Origin: Mycobacterium sp. 852002-51057_SCH5723018
GTDB taxonomy: Bacteria > Actinomycetota > Actinomycetes > Mycobacteriales > Mycobacteriaceae
Length of the DNA: 64,000 nt
NCBI RefSeq assembly: GCF_001667035.1
Contig: NZ_LZIR01000004.1
Span: forward strand, 175,256 to 239,255
Direction of reading: 5' to 3'
The notes beneath the pieces were generated by a model that was not told the origin of the DNA, ran no database searches, and saw only the letters and a list, made by a program, of their open reading frames with translations. Each line of letters begins with the position of its first letter. Positions within the stretch are counted from its first letter, which is position 1. Both the position numbers and the translations under genes were made by a program. This document shows, piece by piece, positions 27,323-37,042 of this stretch.

Positions 27323-29404
27323 TTACTCGCAGGTGGTGTCGGCCGCGTTGGTCACCGTCAGGTCGTCGGGCAGGTTGGTTGGCGCGTTGCCCGACCCCCG
27401 CTCGATCGACATGCTGATCGACGAGCCGCTGGGCGCGGGATCGGTGACGGAGTGGAAGTCCGGGCCGAGCACCACCTGAACGACCTGCCCATAGCCCGAG
27501 ACCCGCTGGATCTTAGCGTTCGCGAACGACGACGCCACGGTGGCCGCGGCCTGCTCGTTGCCGGGGGAGAACAACACCGTCGTCGTGCTCACCGAACTGG
27601 GATAGTCATCCGGCGTCATCACGTTGAAGCCGCCCCGCTTGAGTTGGCTCGTCGCCGTCGCCGCCAGCCCGCTCTGCGTGGTGGCGTTGGACACCCGGAC
27701 CGTGACGTCCTGCGGCGAAGCCGTCGTGACCTGCTGGTGCTGGGCCTCCGGGACCGGGGCGGGCGTCGGCGTCTTTTTGGTGGTGGGCGCCTTCGTCGGC
27801 CCCGTGGTCGGGCCCGTTGCCGCCGTCGTGCCCAGATTCTTTGCGTTCTGGTCGTTTTCCTCGGGCAGCGGATCGTCGTTGATGATGGCATCGAAGAGCG
27901 CCCGCATGTCGGCCATGCGGGGCGGCTCGTCACCGTTCTGGTCCGTCACGCCGGTCGGCACGGTGACAAACGTCATGTGCCCGGCGGCCAGGCCCTGCAA
28001 CGACTGTCCGAGTTGCACGAGGTCTTTGGTCTTGACGTTGTCGACGTAGGTGTCGCCGATCACCATGTTGACGACGTTGTTGAGCTTGTTCAGGTCGAAC
28101 AACGTGTCCTCGGAGATCAAGGAACGCAACAGCGACGACAGGAACAACTGCTGGCGCTTGATGCGGCCGTAGTCACCGTTGGTTTCGGTGGTGACCTGGC
28201 GGGCCCGGACGTAGTTCAGCGCGGTGGGGCCGTCGATGACCTGTCGGCCCGCCTTTTCCAGGACCGTGCCCAGCTCGTAGTCGTGCAGCGCGGTGCTGCT
28301 GCATACCTCGACGCCGCCGAGGGCATCGACCATTTTCGCGAACCCGGCGAAGTCGACGGCGATGAACCGGTTGATGCTCAAACCCGATAGCTTCTGGATC
28401 ACCTTGACCAGGCACTTGGGCCCGCCGAAGGCGAACGCCGAGTTGAGCTTGGTCTCGGTGTAGACCATCTTGGGGCCCAACGTCCCCTTTTTCTGGTCGT
28501 AGATGGGTCCGTACTTACCGGTGCTCGGATTCCAGGCCTCGCATTGCATCGGCGTGATCGCCAGGTCGCGCGGGAAGGACACGGCGACAACGCGTTTGCG
28601 GTTCGCCGGGATGTTGACCAGCATCACGGTGTCCGACCGCGCGCCATCGGCGTCATCGGTGTCGCCGGCGCCCATGTTGGCGTTGTCACCGGCGCGCGAG
28701 TCGACGCCGACGATCAGGAAGTCCTCGTCGCCGTACTGCGCATTGGGGTCGCGAATGTCGCCCGATTGCGGGTCGAGCGCGCTGATCATGTTGAGGCGGT
28801 TGTTCTTCGACGTGCTCCAATGCCACGCCCCACCGGTCAGGGCCAAGGCCACCACCGCGAACAGCGCGGCCATCGAGCGCGCGGCCAGCAAGATCGGGCG
28901 CCGGCGATGTTTGGGTTTGGGCTCGCGGGGCTCGGTCCTCTGCCGAGGGGCGGCGGCCTCCGGCTCGGGTTCGTCGCCGGTGGGGTAGTTGGCGGCGTCG
29001 AGGTCGGGAAGCTCCGGGACGATATCGAACGAGTAGGCCGGGGTGTCGATGACTTGCGTTTCCTGCAGGTCGACGGGCACCAGTGCATCCACGTCGTCCG
29101 GTTCGGGGTCCGGGGCGGCGCGACGGTGACTGGGCCGGTCGGGGGCGGGGGCGCCGACCTTGGCGATCAAGTCCGCGACGGTCAGTCCGCCGTCGGTGTG
29201 GCATCCCCCCTCGTCCGCGGCGTCTGCGGGGGGCTCGGCCGGTGCGGCGGGTTCGGTGGGCTCGAGCAGGGGCTGCTCGGCCTGCCATCGGTGCGCGTTG
29301 TGATCGGCCGGGGGTTGTGAGAACCGCTCCCACGGGGCCGCGCCCAGCGTCGTCTGCGGGGTGCGCCGGTGGTCAAGAGTGGCGTCAATGTCGCCGTCAC
29401 CCAT
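27323..29404 (-). CDS. LytR-CpsA-Psr (LCP) family protein (Rv0822c-like)
   Basis: A 693-residue envelope protein. Residues 1-170 are a Pro/Glu-rich cytoplasmic region, one membrane helix spans about 171-194, the LCP domain follows at about 230-410 ([63 protein letters not shown]), and a LytR_C domain ends the protein at about 555-650. LCP enzymes join arabinogalactan or similar polymers to peptidoglycan. The conserved Arg and Asp residues of the LCP pocket are visible. A Thr/Pro-rich linker separates the two outer domains. Confidence 0.9.
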   Translation of the reverse strand: MGDGDIDATLDHRRTPQTTLGAAPWERFSQPPADHNAHRWQAEQPLLEPTEPAAPAEPPADAADEGGCHTDGGLTVADLIAKVGAPAPDRPSHRRAAPDPEPDDVDALVPVDLQETQVIDTPAYSFDIVPELPDLDAANYPTGDEPEPEAAAPRQRTEPREPKPKHRRRPILLAARSMAALFAVVALALTGGAWHWSTSKNNRLNMISALDPQSGDIRDPNAQYGDEDFLIVGVDSRAGDNANMGAGDTDDADGARSDTVMLVNIPANRKRVVAVSFPRDLAITPMQCEAWNPSTGKYGPIYDQKKGTLGPKMVYTETKLNSAFAFGGPKCLVKVIQKLSGLSINRFIAVDFAGFAKMVDALGGVEVCSSTALHDYELGTVLEKAGRQVIDGPTALNYVRARQVTTETNGDYGRIKRQQLFLSSLLRSLISEDTLFDLNKLNNVVNMVIGDTYVDNVKTKDLVQLGQSLQGLAAGHMTFVTVPTGVTDQNGDEPPRMADMRALFDAIINDDPLPEENDQNAKNLGTTAATGPTTGPTKAPTTKKTPTPAPVPEAQHQQVTTASPQDVTVRVSNATTQSGLAATATSQLKRGGFNVMTPDDYPSSVSTTTVLFSPGNEQAAATVASSFANAKIQRVSGYGQVVQVVLGPDFHSVTDPAPSGSSISMSIERGSGNAPTNLPDDLTVTNAADTTCE

Positions 29405-29632
29405 GTCCTATCGGCCTCCGAAGCTTCTGACGTGGACGTGTGGATGTCCGTGCGTACAGGTCAGTGCAGTGCTGCGGCTAATCAGCGCTGCAGTCTGCGG
29501 CTAGCCGCGGGTCGTACGGTGTCGTCGCGCCACCGCAGCGGCATCGAACCTACCCCCCACGAAAGCGCAATGCAGCAAGGCCCACATCGTACTGAGTTAT
29601 CGCCGCAGACGCGATTTCGAGCGAGTTAACGT

Positions 29633-30766
29633 TCAGCCACCCGAGTGCATGACGTCGGCCCCGGCCGGCACCGTGCAATCGTCGGGGTCGGTCAACCAGC
29701 CGTCGGGCAGGGCCACGCGGGCCGGTGAGCCCTGCCGGCCCCGCGGGCCGGTCGCCGCGTCCGGGAAGGGGACGGCGACGTCCAACCGGTCGAGCAGCGC
29801 GTCGAGTTCGTCGAGCGTCTTGACCAGCGCCAGCGACCGCCGCAACTCGGATCCGGCGGGAAAGCCGTGCAGGTACCAGGCGATGTGCTTGCGGATGTCG
29901 CGCATGCCCTTCTCCTCGCCGAAATGCGCGGCCAGCAACCGGCCGTGCCGTCGGACGATCTCGGCGACCTCGCCGAGCGCGGGCGGCGTCGGTGCCGGGG
30001 CGCCGGTGAAGGCGGCCGACAGCTCGGCGAAGAGCCACGGCCGGCCCAGGCAGCCACGGCCGATGACGACGCCGTCGCAGCCGGTGCTGGCCATCATCGC
30101 CAGCGCGTCGCTGGCGTCGTAGATGTCGCCGTTGCCGAGCACCGGAATGGTCCGCACATGCTGCTTGAGCTCCGCGATCTGTTTCCAATCGGCGGTGCCG
30201 GAGTAGCGTTGCGCCGCCGTGCGGGCATGCAGGGCGACCGCCGCGGCCCCCTCGGCCTCGGCGATGCGGCCGGCGTCCAGGTGCGTGTGGTGCTCATCGT
30301 CGATGCCGATGCGGAACTTCACCGTCACCGGAATGTCGGTTCCTTCGGTGGCGCGCACCGCTGCGGCGACAATCTGGCCGAACAGCCGCCGCTTGAACGG
30401 CAGCGCCGCGCCGCCGCCCCGCCTGGTGACCTTCGGCACCGGGCAGCCGAAGTTCATGTCGATGTGGTCGGCCAAGCCCTCGTCCGCGATCATGCGGGCG
30501 GCCGCATACGTCGTCTCCGGGTCGACGGTGTAGAGCTGCAGCGAGCGCGGCGATTCGTCCGGGGCGAACGTCGTCATGTGCATAGTGACCGGGTGTCGCT
30601 CGACGAGCGCACGCGCGGTGACCATCTCGCAGACGTACAGGCCGCTGACCGTGCCGACCATCGACTGCTCCAGCTCACGACACAGCGTCCGGAATGCGAC
30701 GTTGGTCACACCGGCCATCGGGGCCAGCACCACCGGACTGACGAGCTCAATCGGACCGATACGCAA
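29633..30766 (-). CDS. dusB: tRNA-dihydrouridine synthase DusB
   Basis: A 377-residue FMN enzyme that reduces uridines in the tRNA D-loop. The TIM barrel begins SPVVLAPMAGVTNVAFRTLC, and the catalytic cysteine lies in MNFGCPVPKVTRRGGGAAL. FMN-binding segments are VTVKFRIG, VALHARTA and VLGNGDIYD. The first possible start is TTG 30766: an in-frame TGA lies at 30785-30787. The desA1 stop is 8 bp upstream, so the two are probably co-transcribed. Confidence 0.93.
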   Translation of the reverse strand: MRIGPIELVSPVVLAPMAGVTNVAFRTLCRELEQSMVGTVSGLYVCEMVTARALVERHPVTMHMTTFAPDESPRSLQLYTVDPETTYAAARMIADEGLADHIDMNFGCPVPKVTRRGGGAALPFKRRLFGQIVAAAVRATEGTDIPVTVKFRIGIDDEHHTHLDAGRIAEAEGAAAVALHARTAAQRYSGTADWKQIAELKQHVRTIPVLGNGDIYDASDALAMMASTGCDGVVIGRGCLGRPWLFAELSAAFTGAPAPTPPALGEVAEIVRRHGRLLAAHFGEEKGMRDIRKHIAWYLHGFPAGSELRRSLALVKTLDELDALLDRLDVAVPFPDAATGPRGRQGSPARVALPDGWLTDPDDCTVPAGADVMHSGG

Positions 30767-30774
30767 AGGCCCGC

Positions 30775-31791
30775 CTACCGACGGCTCATGACCAGCTTGC
30801 CTGCGGTCCTATGCAGCTCTTTAGCGGTGACCTTCTTGCCCGTGCGGGCCTCCCGCTCGAGGTAGCGCTGCTTGGACGCGTCGAACTTGTCGCACTCTGC
30901 TTCGAGCTCCACCATGAGGTTGCCGAGGTCCTCCTGCATCCAGGCGGCCTCCCCCGTGAAGTCGGTGCGCTCGAGGATGCGCCACTTCTTCAGCACCGGC
31001 TTGACCACCTCTTCCAGGTGGATCCGGATGTCGTACACACCGCCGACGGCAATGACCACGGCCTTGCGACGGAACTCGGGGACCAGGAAGCCAGGCATCT
31101 TGAAGTGGCGCAGCACCAGGTGCAGTGACTTCATCGCCTGGTCGGGGGCGAGGTCGAAGGCGGCCTCGCTGACGTCACGGTAGAAGATCATGTGCAGATT
31201 CTCGTCGGCCGAGATTTTGGCCATCAGCTGATCGGCGACCGGTTCATTGCAGGCCTTGCCGGTGTTGCGGTGCGAGACCCGGGTCGCCAGCTCCTGGAAC
31301 GTGACATAGATGACCGAGTCGGTGAGGCGCTCGGCGAAATACTCACCCTGGTGGTTCTGGCCGGGGCTGAAACCCCGGTTGACCACCTCGAGACGAAGCA
31401 ACTCCAACTCGACCGGGTCGACGGCACGCGTCACCACCAGGTAATCGCGCAGCGCCATGCCGTGCCGGTTCTCCTCGGCGGTCCAGCGGTTGACCCACTG
31501 ACCCCAGGCGCCGTCCATGCCGAAATTCATGGCGATCTCGCGGTGGTACGACGGCAGGTTGTCCTCGGTGACGAGGTTCTGCACCATCGCGACCTGCGCG
31601 ACGTCGGACAGCTTGCTCTGCTCGGGGTCCCAGTCCTGCCCGCCGAGCGCATAGAAGTTCTTGCCGTCCGACCACGGGATGTAGTCGTGCGGGTTCCAAT
31701 TCTTGTGCATGCTGATGTGCCGGTTCAGGTACTTCTCGACGACCGGCTCCAGTTCGTGCAACAGCTGTAGGTCGGTCAGCTCGGCTGACAT
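30775..31791 (-). CDS. desA1: Acyl-ACP desaturase DesA1
   Basis: A 338-residue soluble diiron desaturase, the same length as M. tuberculosis DesA1 (Rv0824c), acting on meromycolate chains in mycolic acid synthesis. The two iron-binding motifs are EENRH (in TAEENRHGMALRDYL) and DENLH (in SADENLHMIFYRDV). ATG 31791 matches relatives; upstream in-frame sequence up to 32025 is promoter DNA. Two 20-bp direct repeats lie in its promoter, likely operators. Confidence 0.95.
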   Translation of the reverse strand: MSAELTDLQLLHELEPVVEKYLNRHISMHKNWNPHDYIPWSDGKNFYALGGQDWDPEQSKLSDVAQVAMVQNLVTEDNLPSYHREIAMNFGMDGAWGQWVNRWTAEENRHGMALRDYLVVTRAVDPVELELLRLEVVNRGFSPGQNHQGEYFAERLTDSVIYVTFQELATRVSHRNTGKACNEPVADQLMAKISADENLHMIFYRDVSEAAFDLAPDQAMKSLHLVLRHFKMPGFLVPEFRRKAVVIAVGGVYDIRIHLEEVVKPVLKKWRILERTDFTGEAAWMQEDLGNLMVELEAECDKFDASKQRYLEREARTGKKVTAKELHRTAGKLVMSRR

Positions 31792-31804
31792 AGGGCCTCC
31801 AGTT

Positions 31805-31852
31805 ATCTGTGTCTGCGGGTAGCAGTCAATATATCTGTGTCGGTCGGTAGCA
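31805..31852. promoter_or_regulatory. Paired 20-bp direct repeats in the desA1 promoter
   Basis: ATCTGTGTCTGCGGGTAGCA (31805-31824) and ATCTGTGTCGGTCGGTAGCA (31833-31852) agree at 17 of 20 positions and are spaced 28 bp. They lie just upstream of desA1. MadR, a TetR-type repressor known to act at desA1 and desA2, is a candidate binder, as is the adjacent TetR protein. Which one binds cannot be decided here. Confidence 0.5.
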
Positions 31853-31955
31853 TCAAGTTTCGCTCCGGCACGGCATGTCACAGTTCGAAACGAACAAACC
31901 AGCCGCGGGAAAACCCCACCCATGCGGCTAACCGATGCGGCGCGGCTGAAAACCG

Positions 31956-32570
31956 TCAGTCGTGTTTCGCCTGCTCGGCCGGCCGGACATATGGGGCGGC
32001 CGTCGTGAACAGCATGTTGACGCAATAGTCGATGAATTGCCTGCGCGTGGCGCCGAGCTGGCCGTTGAGGTAGGCGGTGAACAGGCTGGTCAGCGCGCCG
32101 ACCAGGCTGGTCGCGATCATCTTCTGCAGCACCGGTTCGCCGATCCGGGACAACTTGTGCTGCAGCAAATCAATGAAGTTGGGCATCCACTCCGCGCCCG
32201 ATTGGGTCAGTACCGGCTCTACCGCCGGGGCAAGCAGCAGCACCCGCCCGCGCACGGGGTCGTCGACCATCAGCTCGACGAATTGTTCGACGGCTTCCCG
32301 CGGGGTTTTCGCCGAAGTGAGGGTATCCATCGCACGTGTGCAGACATCGTCATAGACGGCGCGCACGAATTCGTCACGGTCGGAGAAGCTTTCGTAGAAG
32401 TAGCGTTCGGTGAGGGCGGCCTTGCGGCACACCGCGCGGACGGTCAGCGCTGGGCCGGCGTCGCTGCCCAGCAGCTGCACACCGGCGGTGATGAGGTTGT
32501 CGCGGCGGAGGGCGAGGCGGCTCTCCAGGGGGACGCCGGTCCAACGTCCCCGTCGTTGACCGGTTTGCAC
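31956..32570 (-). CDS. TetR family regulator (Rv0825c-like)
   Basis: A 204-residue TetR-type protein. The helix-turn-helix covers about residues 20-62 (DNLITAGVQLLG, then TVRAVCRKAALTERYFYESF). The C-terminal ligand domain is helical. GTG 32570 follows TAGGAG. It lies between desA1 (downstream, same strand, 164 bp away) and a divergent MpaB-like oxygenase gene, so it may control either. The order matches Rv0824c-Rv0826. Confidence 0.85.
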   Translation of the reverse strand: MQTGQRRGRWTGVPLESRLALRRDNLITAGVQLLGSDAGPALTVRAVCRKAALTERYFYESFSDRDEFVRAVYDDVCTRAMDTLTSAKTPREAVEQFVELMVDDPVRGRVLLLAPAVEPVLTQSGAEWMPNFIDLLQHKLSRIGEPVLQKMIATSLVGALTSLFTAYLNGQLGATRRQFIDYCVNMLFTTAAPYVRPAEQAKHD

Positions 32571-32637
32571 ATCGCTCCTAAGCTGGAAAGTGACAACGCA
32601 TGTAGTCAGAATTGCCGATACTTAACAGGATCTAATA

Positions 32638-33678
32638 GTGACCCAACATACGTCTGATGCCCGCTCCCGGACCAGCGGCGGAGCCAGTAGCGATGCGACG
32701 GCCGTGGCCGGCGAGGGCGTGGCCGGCGGCTGTCCGGTGTCGCCGCTGGGCTACGAAGCGCCGCCCGCACCGCTCGGCCCCGATTCGCTGACATGGCGAT
32801 ACTTCGGGGATTGGCGCGGCATGCTGCAAGGCCCGTGGGCGGGATCGATGCAGAACATGCATCCGCAACTGGGTGCGGCCGTCATCGACCATTCGACGTT
32901 CTTCCGGGAGCGCTGGCCACGCCTGCTGCGCTCGCTGTACCCGATCGGCGGCGTGGTTTTCGACGGTGACCGCGCCCCGATAACCGGCGCCGAGGTGCGC
33001 GACTACCACACGGCCATCAAGGGGATTGACGAACAGGGTCGCCGATACCACGCGCTGAACCCGGACGTCTTCTATTGGGCACATGCCACCTTCTTCGTAG
33101 GCACCATCCATGTGGCCGAACGGTTTTGCGGTGGGTTGACCGAAGCGCAGAAGCGGCAGCTGTTCGACGAGCACGTCGAGTGGTACCGCATGTACGGAAT
33201 GAGTATGCGACCGGTGCCGGCGTCCTGGGAAGACTTCCAAGTCTACTGGGATAACATGTGCCGCAACGTGTTAGAAGACAACTTCGCCGCACGTGCGGTG
33301 CTCGATCTGACCGAGCTGGCCAAACCGCCGTTCGCCCAATGGCTTCCGGACTGGTTGTGGGCCGCGCAGCGCAAGCTGCTTGCACCGTTCTTCGTGTGGG
33401 TGACCGTCGGTCTCTACGATCCGCCGGTGCGTGAGCTGATGGGCTACCGGTGGTCGCGCCGCGACGAATGGCTGCACCGGCGTTTCGGCGGTGCCGTCCG
33501 TCTCGTCTTCGCCTTCGTGCCAACGCGATACCGCAAACATCCACGGGCCCGCGCGGGCTGGGACCGCGCCACCCGGCGAATCCCGGCCGACACACCGCTG
33601 GTGCACACGCCGGTGCGCAACCTGCCCCCGTTGGATGAGCGCGACAACCCGAAGCACTACTGCCCCAACGTTTCCTAG
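32638..33678 (+). CDS. Oxygenase MpaB family protein (DUF2236, Rv0826-like)
   Basis: A 346-residue protein of the MpaB/latex-clearing-protein superfamily (DUF2236), thought to bind heme b. Family stretches are YPIGGVVFDGDRAPITGAEV and YWAHATFFVGTIHVAERFCG, with the conserved histidine in WAHATF, and YGMSMRPVPASWEDFQVYWD. Substrate is unknown; relatives cleave isoprenoid or lipid chains. It is divergent from the TetR gene (67 bp between starts), whose product probably regulates it. GTG start. Confidence 0.85.
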   Translation: MTQHTSDARSRTSGGASSDATAVAGEGVAGGCPVSPLGYEAPPAPLGPDSLTWRYFGDWRGMLQGPWAGSMQNMHPQLGAAVIDHSTFFRERWPRLLRSLYPIGGVVFDGDRAPITGAEVRDYHTAIKGIDEQGRRYHALNPDVFYWAHATFFVGTIHVAERFCGGLTEAQKRQLFDEHVEWYRMYGMSMRPVPASWEDFQVYWDNMCRNVLEDNFAARAVLDLTELAKPPFAQWLPDWLWAAQRKLLAPFFVWVTVGLYDPPVRELMGYRWSRRDEWLHRRFGGAVRLVFAFVPTRYRKHPRARAGWDRATRRIPADTPLVHTPVRNLPPLDERDNPKHYCPNVS

Positions 33679-33702
33679 AACACCCGACTCAGCCCGGCGG
33701 GC

Positions 33703-33906
33703 TTACCTGTGGGCGTGGCTGTGCTGGTCTTGCAGCTCGGACTGGTGCACGTGCGGGTGTGTGTGCTCGGTTCCGTCCTCGTGGATGTGCAGGTGCTCGT
33801 GCGTGACGTGGTCGTGCTCGTGCGTGGTGTGCTCGTGTGTGTGGGTCACGTCGGCGTGCTGATGTTCGTGGGCGTGCGGCGCCTCGTGGGCGTGCTGTTC
33901 GGTCAT
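33703..33906 (-). CDS. Histidine-rich metal-binding peptide downstream of kmtR
   Basis: A 67-residue peptide with 23 histidines, mostly as alternating HxH units (AHEHQHADVTHTHEH and similar), plus many Glu and Asp residues. Such peptides buffer or store nickel, cobalt, zinc or copper. ATG 33906 is preceded by AAGGATGG. It lies 38 bp downstream of a KmtR-type nickel/cobalt sensor on the same strand, so it is probably expressed under metal stress. I do not recall a counterpart at this place in M. tuberculosis. Confidence 0.8.
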   Translation of the reverse strand: MTEQHAHEAPHAHEHQHADVTHTHEHTTHEHDHVTHEHLHIHEDGTEHTHPHVHQSELQDQHSHAHR

Positions 33907-33944
33907 GGCGTGTTATCCATCCTTGAAATACCGTGTGTTCCTGA

Positions 33945-34313
33945 CTATTCGGTGACTGCCCGCAGCCCGCTCTGGCCGCGGTGATGACGCGGAACCCCGG
34001 GACCGGCGTGCTCGGCGTTGCAGACCGCGTCGATGACGAGCTGGCGGACGTGGTCGTTCTCCAGGCTGTAGAAGATGGTGGTCCCTTCCCGGCGGGTGCG
34101 GACCAGGCGGGCCATCCGCAGCTTCGCAAGGTGCTGCGAAACCGACGGCGCGGGCTTGCCCACGTGCTCGGCGAGCTCGTTGACCGACATCTCGCGATGC
34201 GTCAGCGACCAGAGCACCTGCACGCGGGTGGCGTCGGCCAACATCCGGAATACCTCGACCACCAGACTGGCCTGGTCGTCCGGCAAGCGGCCTTCGCTAT
34301 TACCTGCATGCAT
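33945..34313 (-). CDS. kmtR: Nickel/cobalt-sensing ArsR family repressor KmtR
   Basis: A 122-residue ArsR/SmtB repressor corresponding to Rv0827c. The winged helix includes VLWSLTHREMSVNELAEHVG, KPAPSVSQHLAKLRMARLV and REGTTIFYSL. Histidine-bearing C-terminal residues (NAEHAGPGVPRHHRG) and the N-terminal MHAG correspond to the metal site region of KmtR. It releases DNA when it binds Ni(II) or Co(II). A TGCATGCA palindrome overlaps the start (34305-34312) and may be part of an autoregulatory operator. Confidence 0.88.
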   Translation of the reverse strand: MHAGNSEGRLPDDQASLVVEVFRMLADATRVQVLWSLTHREMSVNELAEHVGKPAPSVSQHLAKLRMARLVRTRREGTTIFYSLENDHVRQLVIDAVCNAEHAGPGVPRHHRGQSGLRAVTE

Positions 34314-34358
34314 ACGCAGATAGTAGCGAAGCGGCGCTGCGGTTGCAATGCCGATCCG

Positions 34359-34859
34359 TTAGCCCGGCGGGACCACCGTGGACTTGCGCTGCCCGCCGTT
34401 GCGTTCGTTCCACAGCCGGTAGACGTCCACCGCGGTCGCTTGGTGTTGGTAGCGCATCGGCAGCCGACGCTGATCCCACGGCTTGGCGAATTCGTCGTAG
34501 AACGTGGAGACCTCGAAGTATTTGCGGTCATCGAGGTAGTACTGCTCGTAGGACTCGCGGGTGATCAGGAAGATGACTTCCTTGGGCGAGCAGTAATACA
34601 GCGAGCCCAGGCACATCGGGCATGGGTGCGCCAGCACATAGATGGTCACGTCGACCAGGTGCTCGGTGCCCAGTTTCGTGCACGCCTCCCGGATGGCGAG
34701 GATCTCCGCGTGCGCGGTCGGATCGTTCGTCTGGGCCACCTTGTTGGCGCTCTCGGCGAGGACCACACCGTCCTTGACGATCACCGTCGCGAAGGGCCGA
34801 CCGCCTTCGGTGACGTTCTGGCGGGCCAGGTCGATCGTCCGCTGGGCGAAGTCGGTCAC
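34359..34859 (-). CDS. Nucleoside deaminase family protein (Rv0828c-like)
   Basis: A 166-residue zinc deaminase of the CDA/tRNA-adenosine-deaminase-like fold. Zinc and catalytic motifs are HAE (in DPTAHAEILAIREA) and PCPMCLG. It is close to guanine deaminase-like and other purine or cytosine deaminases; the exact substrate cannot be read from the sequence. Its stop is 45 bp upstream of kmtR on the same strand. Matches Rv0828c in position. Confidence 0.85.
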   Translation of the reverse strand: MTDFAQRTIDLARQNVTEGGRPFATVIVKDGVVLAESANKVAQTNDPTAHAEILAIREACTKLGTEHLVDVTIYVLAHPCPMCLGSLYYCSPKEVIFLITRESYEQYYLDDRKYFEVSTFYDEFAKPWDQRRLPMRYQHQATAVDVYRLWNERNGGQRKSTVVPPG

Positions 34860-34946
34860 AGGTCGCAGGGTAGTACGGTCCGAGCCTTGTTGGCCCTGTG
34901 GTAGTAACTAGATTGTCTATATTTCTGTTTCGGGATAGGAAGCATC

Positions 34947-35855
34947 ATGGCTCGCACCGATAGTGATCGTTGGGATCTGGCGACGAGCGTCGGCGCGACC
35001 GCGACCATGGTCGCCGCCCAGCGGGCGCTGTCCACCGACGAGAAGTTGATCGACGACCCCTACGCCGCCCCATTGGTCCGCGCCGTCGGAATCGACGTCT
35101 ATGTCCGGTTGGTCAACGGGCAGATCCCGGTGGGTGGGGATTCCGAGTTCGATCCTCAGCGAATGGCCCGGGGGATGGGCTGCCGAACGAGGTTCTACGA
35201 CGAGTTCTTCCTCGCGGCGACCCGGAGCGGCGTCGGCCAGGTCGTCATCCTCGCGTCCGGACTTGATTCGCGCGCGTACCGGCTGCCGTGGCCGGCGGGG
35301 ACCGTGGTCTACGAGGTCGACATGCCGGAGGTGATCGAGTTCAAGACCCTGACGCTGAGCGACCTCGGCGCCGAGCCGACCGCCGAGCGGCGCACCGTCG
35401 CGATCGACCTGCGCGACGACTGGGCCACCGCGTTGCGAGACGCGGGATTCGATCCGCAGGAGCCCGCGGCATGGAGCGCCGAAGGCTTGTTGGTGTACCT
35501 GCCCGACGCGGCCCAGGACGCGCTGTTCGACAACATCACCGCCTTGAGCGCCCCCGGTAGCCGGCTGGCTTTCGAATTCTTGCCCGACACCGCGGTTTTC
35601 GCCGACGCGCGGTGGCGCTCCCACCACGACCGGATGAGCGAACTCGGGTTCGAGATCGACTTGAACGACCTCGTCTACCACGGACAGCGCAGCCACATCC
35701 TGGACCACCTGAGCCTGCGCGGCTGGCGCACCTCGTCGCAGACCGTCAAGGAGCTGCACGCGGCCAACGGCTTCGTCTATCCCGACGACGACCTCGCTCA
35801 GGCCTTCGCCGACGTGACGTACAGCAGCGCCGTGCTGGGAGCGCCTACCGGCTGA
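34947..35855 (+). CDS. SAM-dependent methyltransferase (TIGR00027 family, Rv0830-like)
   Basis: A 302-residue member of the large mycobacterial leucine-carboxyl-methyltransferase-like family. It begins with the typical [20 protein letters not shown], and the SAM site is [15 protein letters not shown]. Later motifs are [12 protein letters not shown] and [18 protein letters not shown] 34947 follows AGGAAGC. The substrate is unknown; relatives methylate polyketide or fatty acid carboxylates. It overlaps the convergent next gene by 11 bp. Confidence 0.9.
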   Translation: MARTDSDRWDLATSVGATATMVAAQRALSTDEKLIDDPYAAPLVRAVGIDVYVRLVNGQIPVGGDSEFDPQRMARGMGCRTRFYDEFFLAATRSGVGQVVILASGLDSRAYRLPWPAGTVVYEVDMPEVIEFKTLTLSDLGAEPTAERRTVAIDLRDDWATALRDAGFDPQEPAAWSAEGLLVYLPDAAQDALFDNITALSAPGSRLAFEFLPDTAVFADARWRSHHDRMSELGFEIDLNDLVYHGQRSHILDHLSLRGWRTSSQTVKELHAANGFVYPDDDLAQAFADVTYSSAVLGAPTG

Positions 35856-36657
35856 GCAGGTCGTCCTTCAGGCGGCTGGTGAGCATCTCCTGAAACACCG
35901 TGCGAGCGGGGTCGTAGAGATCCTGGAAGGTCGTCGCCACCGCGTTGCGGTCGAACTCGGGGATGGAGCCGGTCGGCGTCCAGAAGCTGTCGATGTCCAG
36001 CAGGAAGAACGGCCCCTGCTGGGCCGGCAGCGTGCGGCGCAGGTGGTAGCTCGCGTCGAGCGCCTGGCCCACGCCCGGGCCGTAGCGCACGATCATCGAC
36101 TTGCCCGGCTGAGCTTCGCGGTAGACCGCGGCGCCCTGCCATTCGGTCAGGGTCAGCCCGGCGGGCGCGATGCGCTGGGGTCCGAGCAGCGGTTCCGCGA
36201 TCCAGTTGCCCCACTCGATGCGGCCGTCGACACCCACGGGGACGCGGACCTCGAGGACATAGCGCAGACCGAGGCGCTCCACCCCGACGATCTCGGACAC
36301 CTGTGAGCGAGCTTCAATGACCCGCATCGCAACCTCGAGCAGCGTCTCGAAGTTCGTGTAAGCGGTGGTCTCGATGACGACCGCCTGGGTCTTGATCGAG
36401 GCGGCAAGTGTGTTGTCGCGGTTGACGTAACGGACAAAGCGCTCGGCGGCCGGCGCCGGGCTTCCACCGGCACCCATCGACCAGGCGACATCTTGCGCCT
36501 GGCGCTCGATGGGCAGGAGGTCGGCGAACGCGCGTCTGAGATCTGCGCTCGATGAATCGGCGAGGGAATCCGCTGCCGGGTGACGGATTTCCATGGTCAC
36601 CAGGGCTACGGGAGCGTTAGGGGAGGAGGCCGCTTCGACAGTCATCTTGCGAAGCAT
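35845..36657 (-). CDS. TIGR04255 family protein (Rv0831c-like)
   Basis: A 270-residue protein of the TIGR04255 family, corresponding to Rv0831c. Recognisable family parts are [12 protein letters not shown] at the start, [14 protein letters not shown] in the middle and the final [22 protein letters not shown] 36657 is preferred to the TTG two codons upstream. Function is unknown. Its 3' end overlaps the methyltransferase by 11 bp on opposite strands. Confidence 0.82.
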   Translation of the reverse strand: MLRKMTVEAASSPNAPVALVTMEIRHPAADSLADSSSADLRRAFADLLPIERQAQDVAWSMGAGGSPAPAAERFVRYVNRDNTLAASIKTQAVVIETTAYTNFETLLEVAMRVIEARSQVSEIVGVERLGLRYVLEVRVPVGVDGRIEWGNWIAEPLLGPQRIAPAGLTLTEWQGAAVYREAQPGKSMIVRYGPGVGQALDASYHLRRTLPAQQGPFFLLDIDSFWTPTGSIPEFDRNAVATTFQDLYDPARTVFQEMLTSRLKDDLLSR

Positions 36658-36706
36658 AGCCAAGCCGTTTTGCGGCTAAACCACGGCCATCCCCAGCCGC
36701 TGTCGG

Positions 36707-36779
36707 TGCCCCCACTAGGACTCGAACCTAGGACCTGCGGATTAAAAGTCCGTAGCTCTACCAACTGAGCTATAGGGGC
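36707..36779 (-). tRNA. lysT: tRNA-Lys (TTT)
   Basis: A 73-nt tRNA on the reverse strand: acceptor GCCCCTA pairs with TGGGGGC, followed by discriminator A. The anticodon loop ACTTTTAAT gives TTT, and the T-arm has GGTTCGAGTCC. CCA is not encoded. First of four tRNA genes in the M. tuberculosis order Lys-Glu-Asp-Phe. Confidence 0.95.
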
Positions 36780-36808
36780 GCGAAGACTCAGAATACTGCG
36801 TCCGAAAC

Positions 36809-36841
36809 GTCGCTCGAATGTCGCTCGAACGTCACTCCAAC
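36809..36841 (+). repeat. Three tandem 11-bp units upstream of tRNA-Glu
   Basis: GTCGCTCGAAT, GTCGCTCGAAC and GTCACTCCAAC lie in tandem about 100 bp upstream of tRNA-Glu. The 11-bp period equals one helix turn, so a protein could bind one face of the DNA. No known regulator is recognised. Confidence 0.35.
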
Positions 36842-36936
36842 GGCGCTCGTTTGAGGATTCGGGCCGCGGTAACCTAAGCTGACGTGGCTCCCAACGCTAC
36901 CTGCGTTGCGAGTGCCCCCGGAGAGATTCGGTTCTG

Positions 36937-37009
36937 GCCCCCTTCGTCTAGCGGCCTAGGACGCCGCCCTTTCAAGGCGGTAGCGCGGGTTCGAATCCCG
37001 TAGGGGGTA
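36937..37009 (+). tRNA. gluT: tRNA-Glu (TTC)
   Basis: A 73-nt tRNA: acceptor GCCCCCT pairs with AGGGGGT (one G-U pair), discriminator A. The anticodon stem-loop CGCCCTTTCAAGGCG gives TTC, and the T-arm has GGTTCGAATCC. Confidence 0.95.
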
Positions 37010-37042
37010 CTCTGCGACGCGGATGACGCGGAGCAGCAGCAT

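Noticed and set aside
27263..28390. 375-codon forward frame opposite the LCP gene
   Set aside because: Arg/Val/Gly-rich antisense shadow with no domain; the LCP gene on the other strand is clear.
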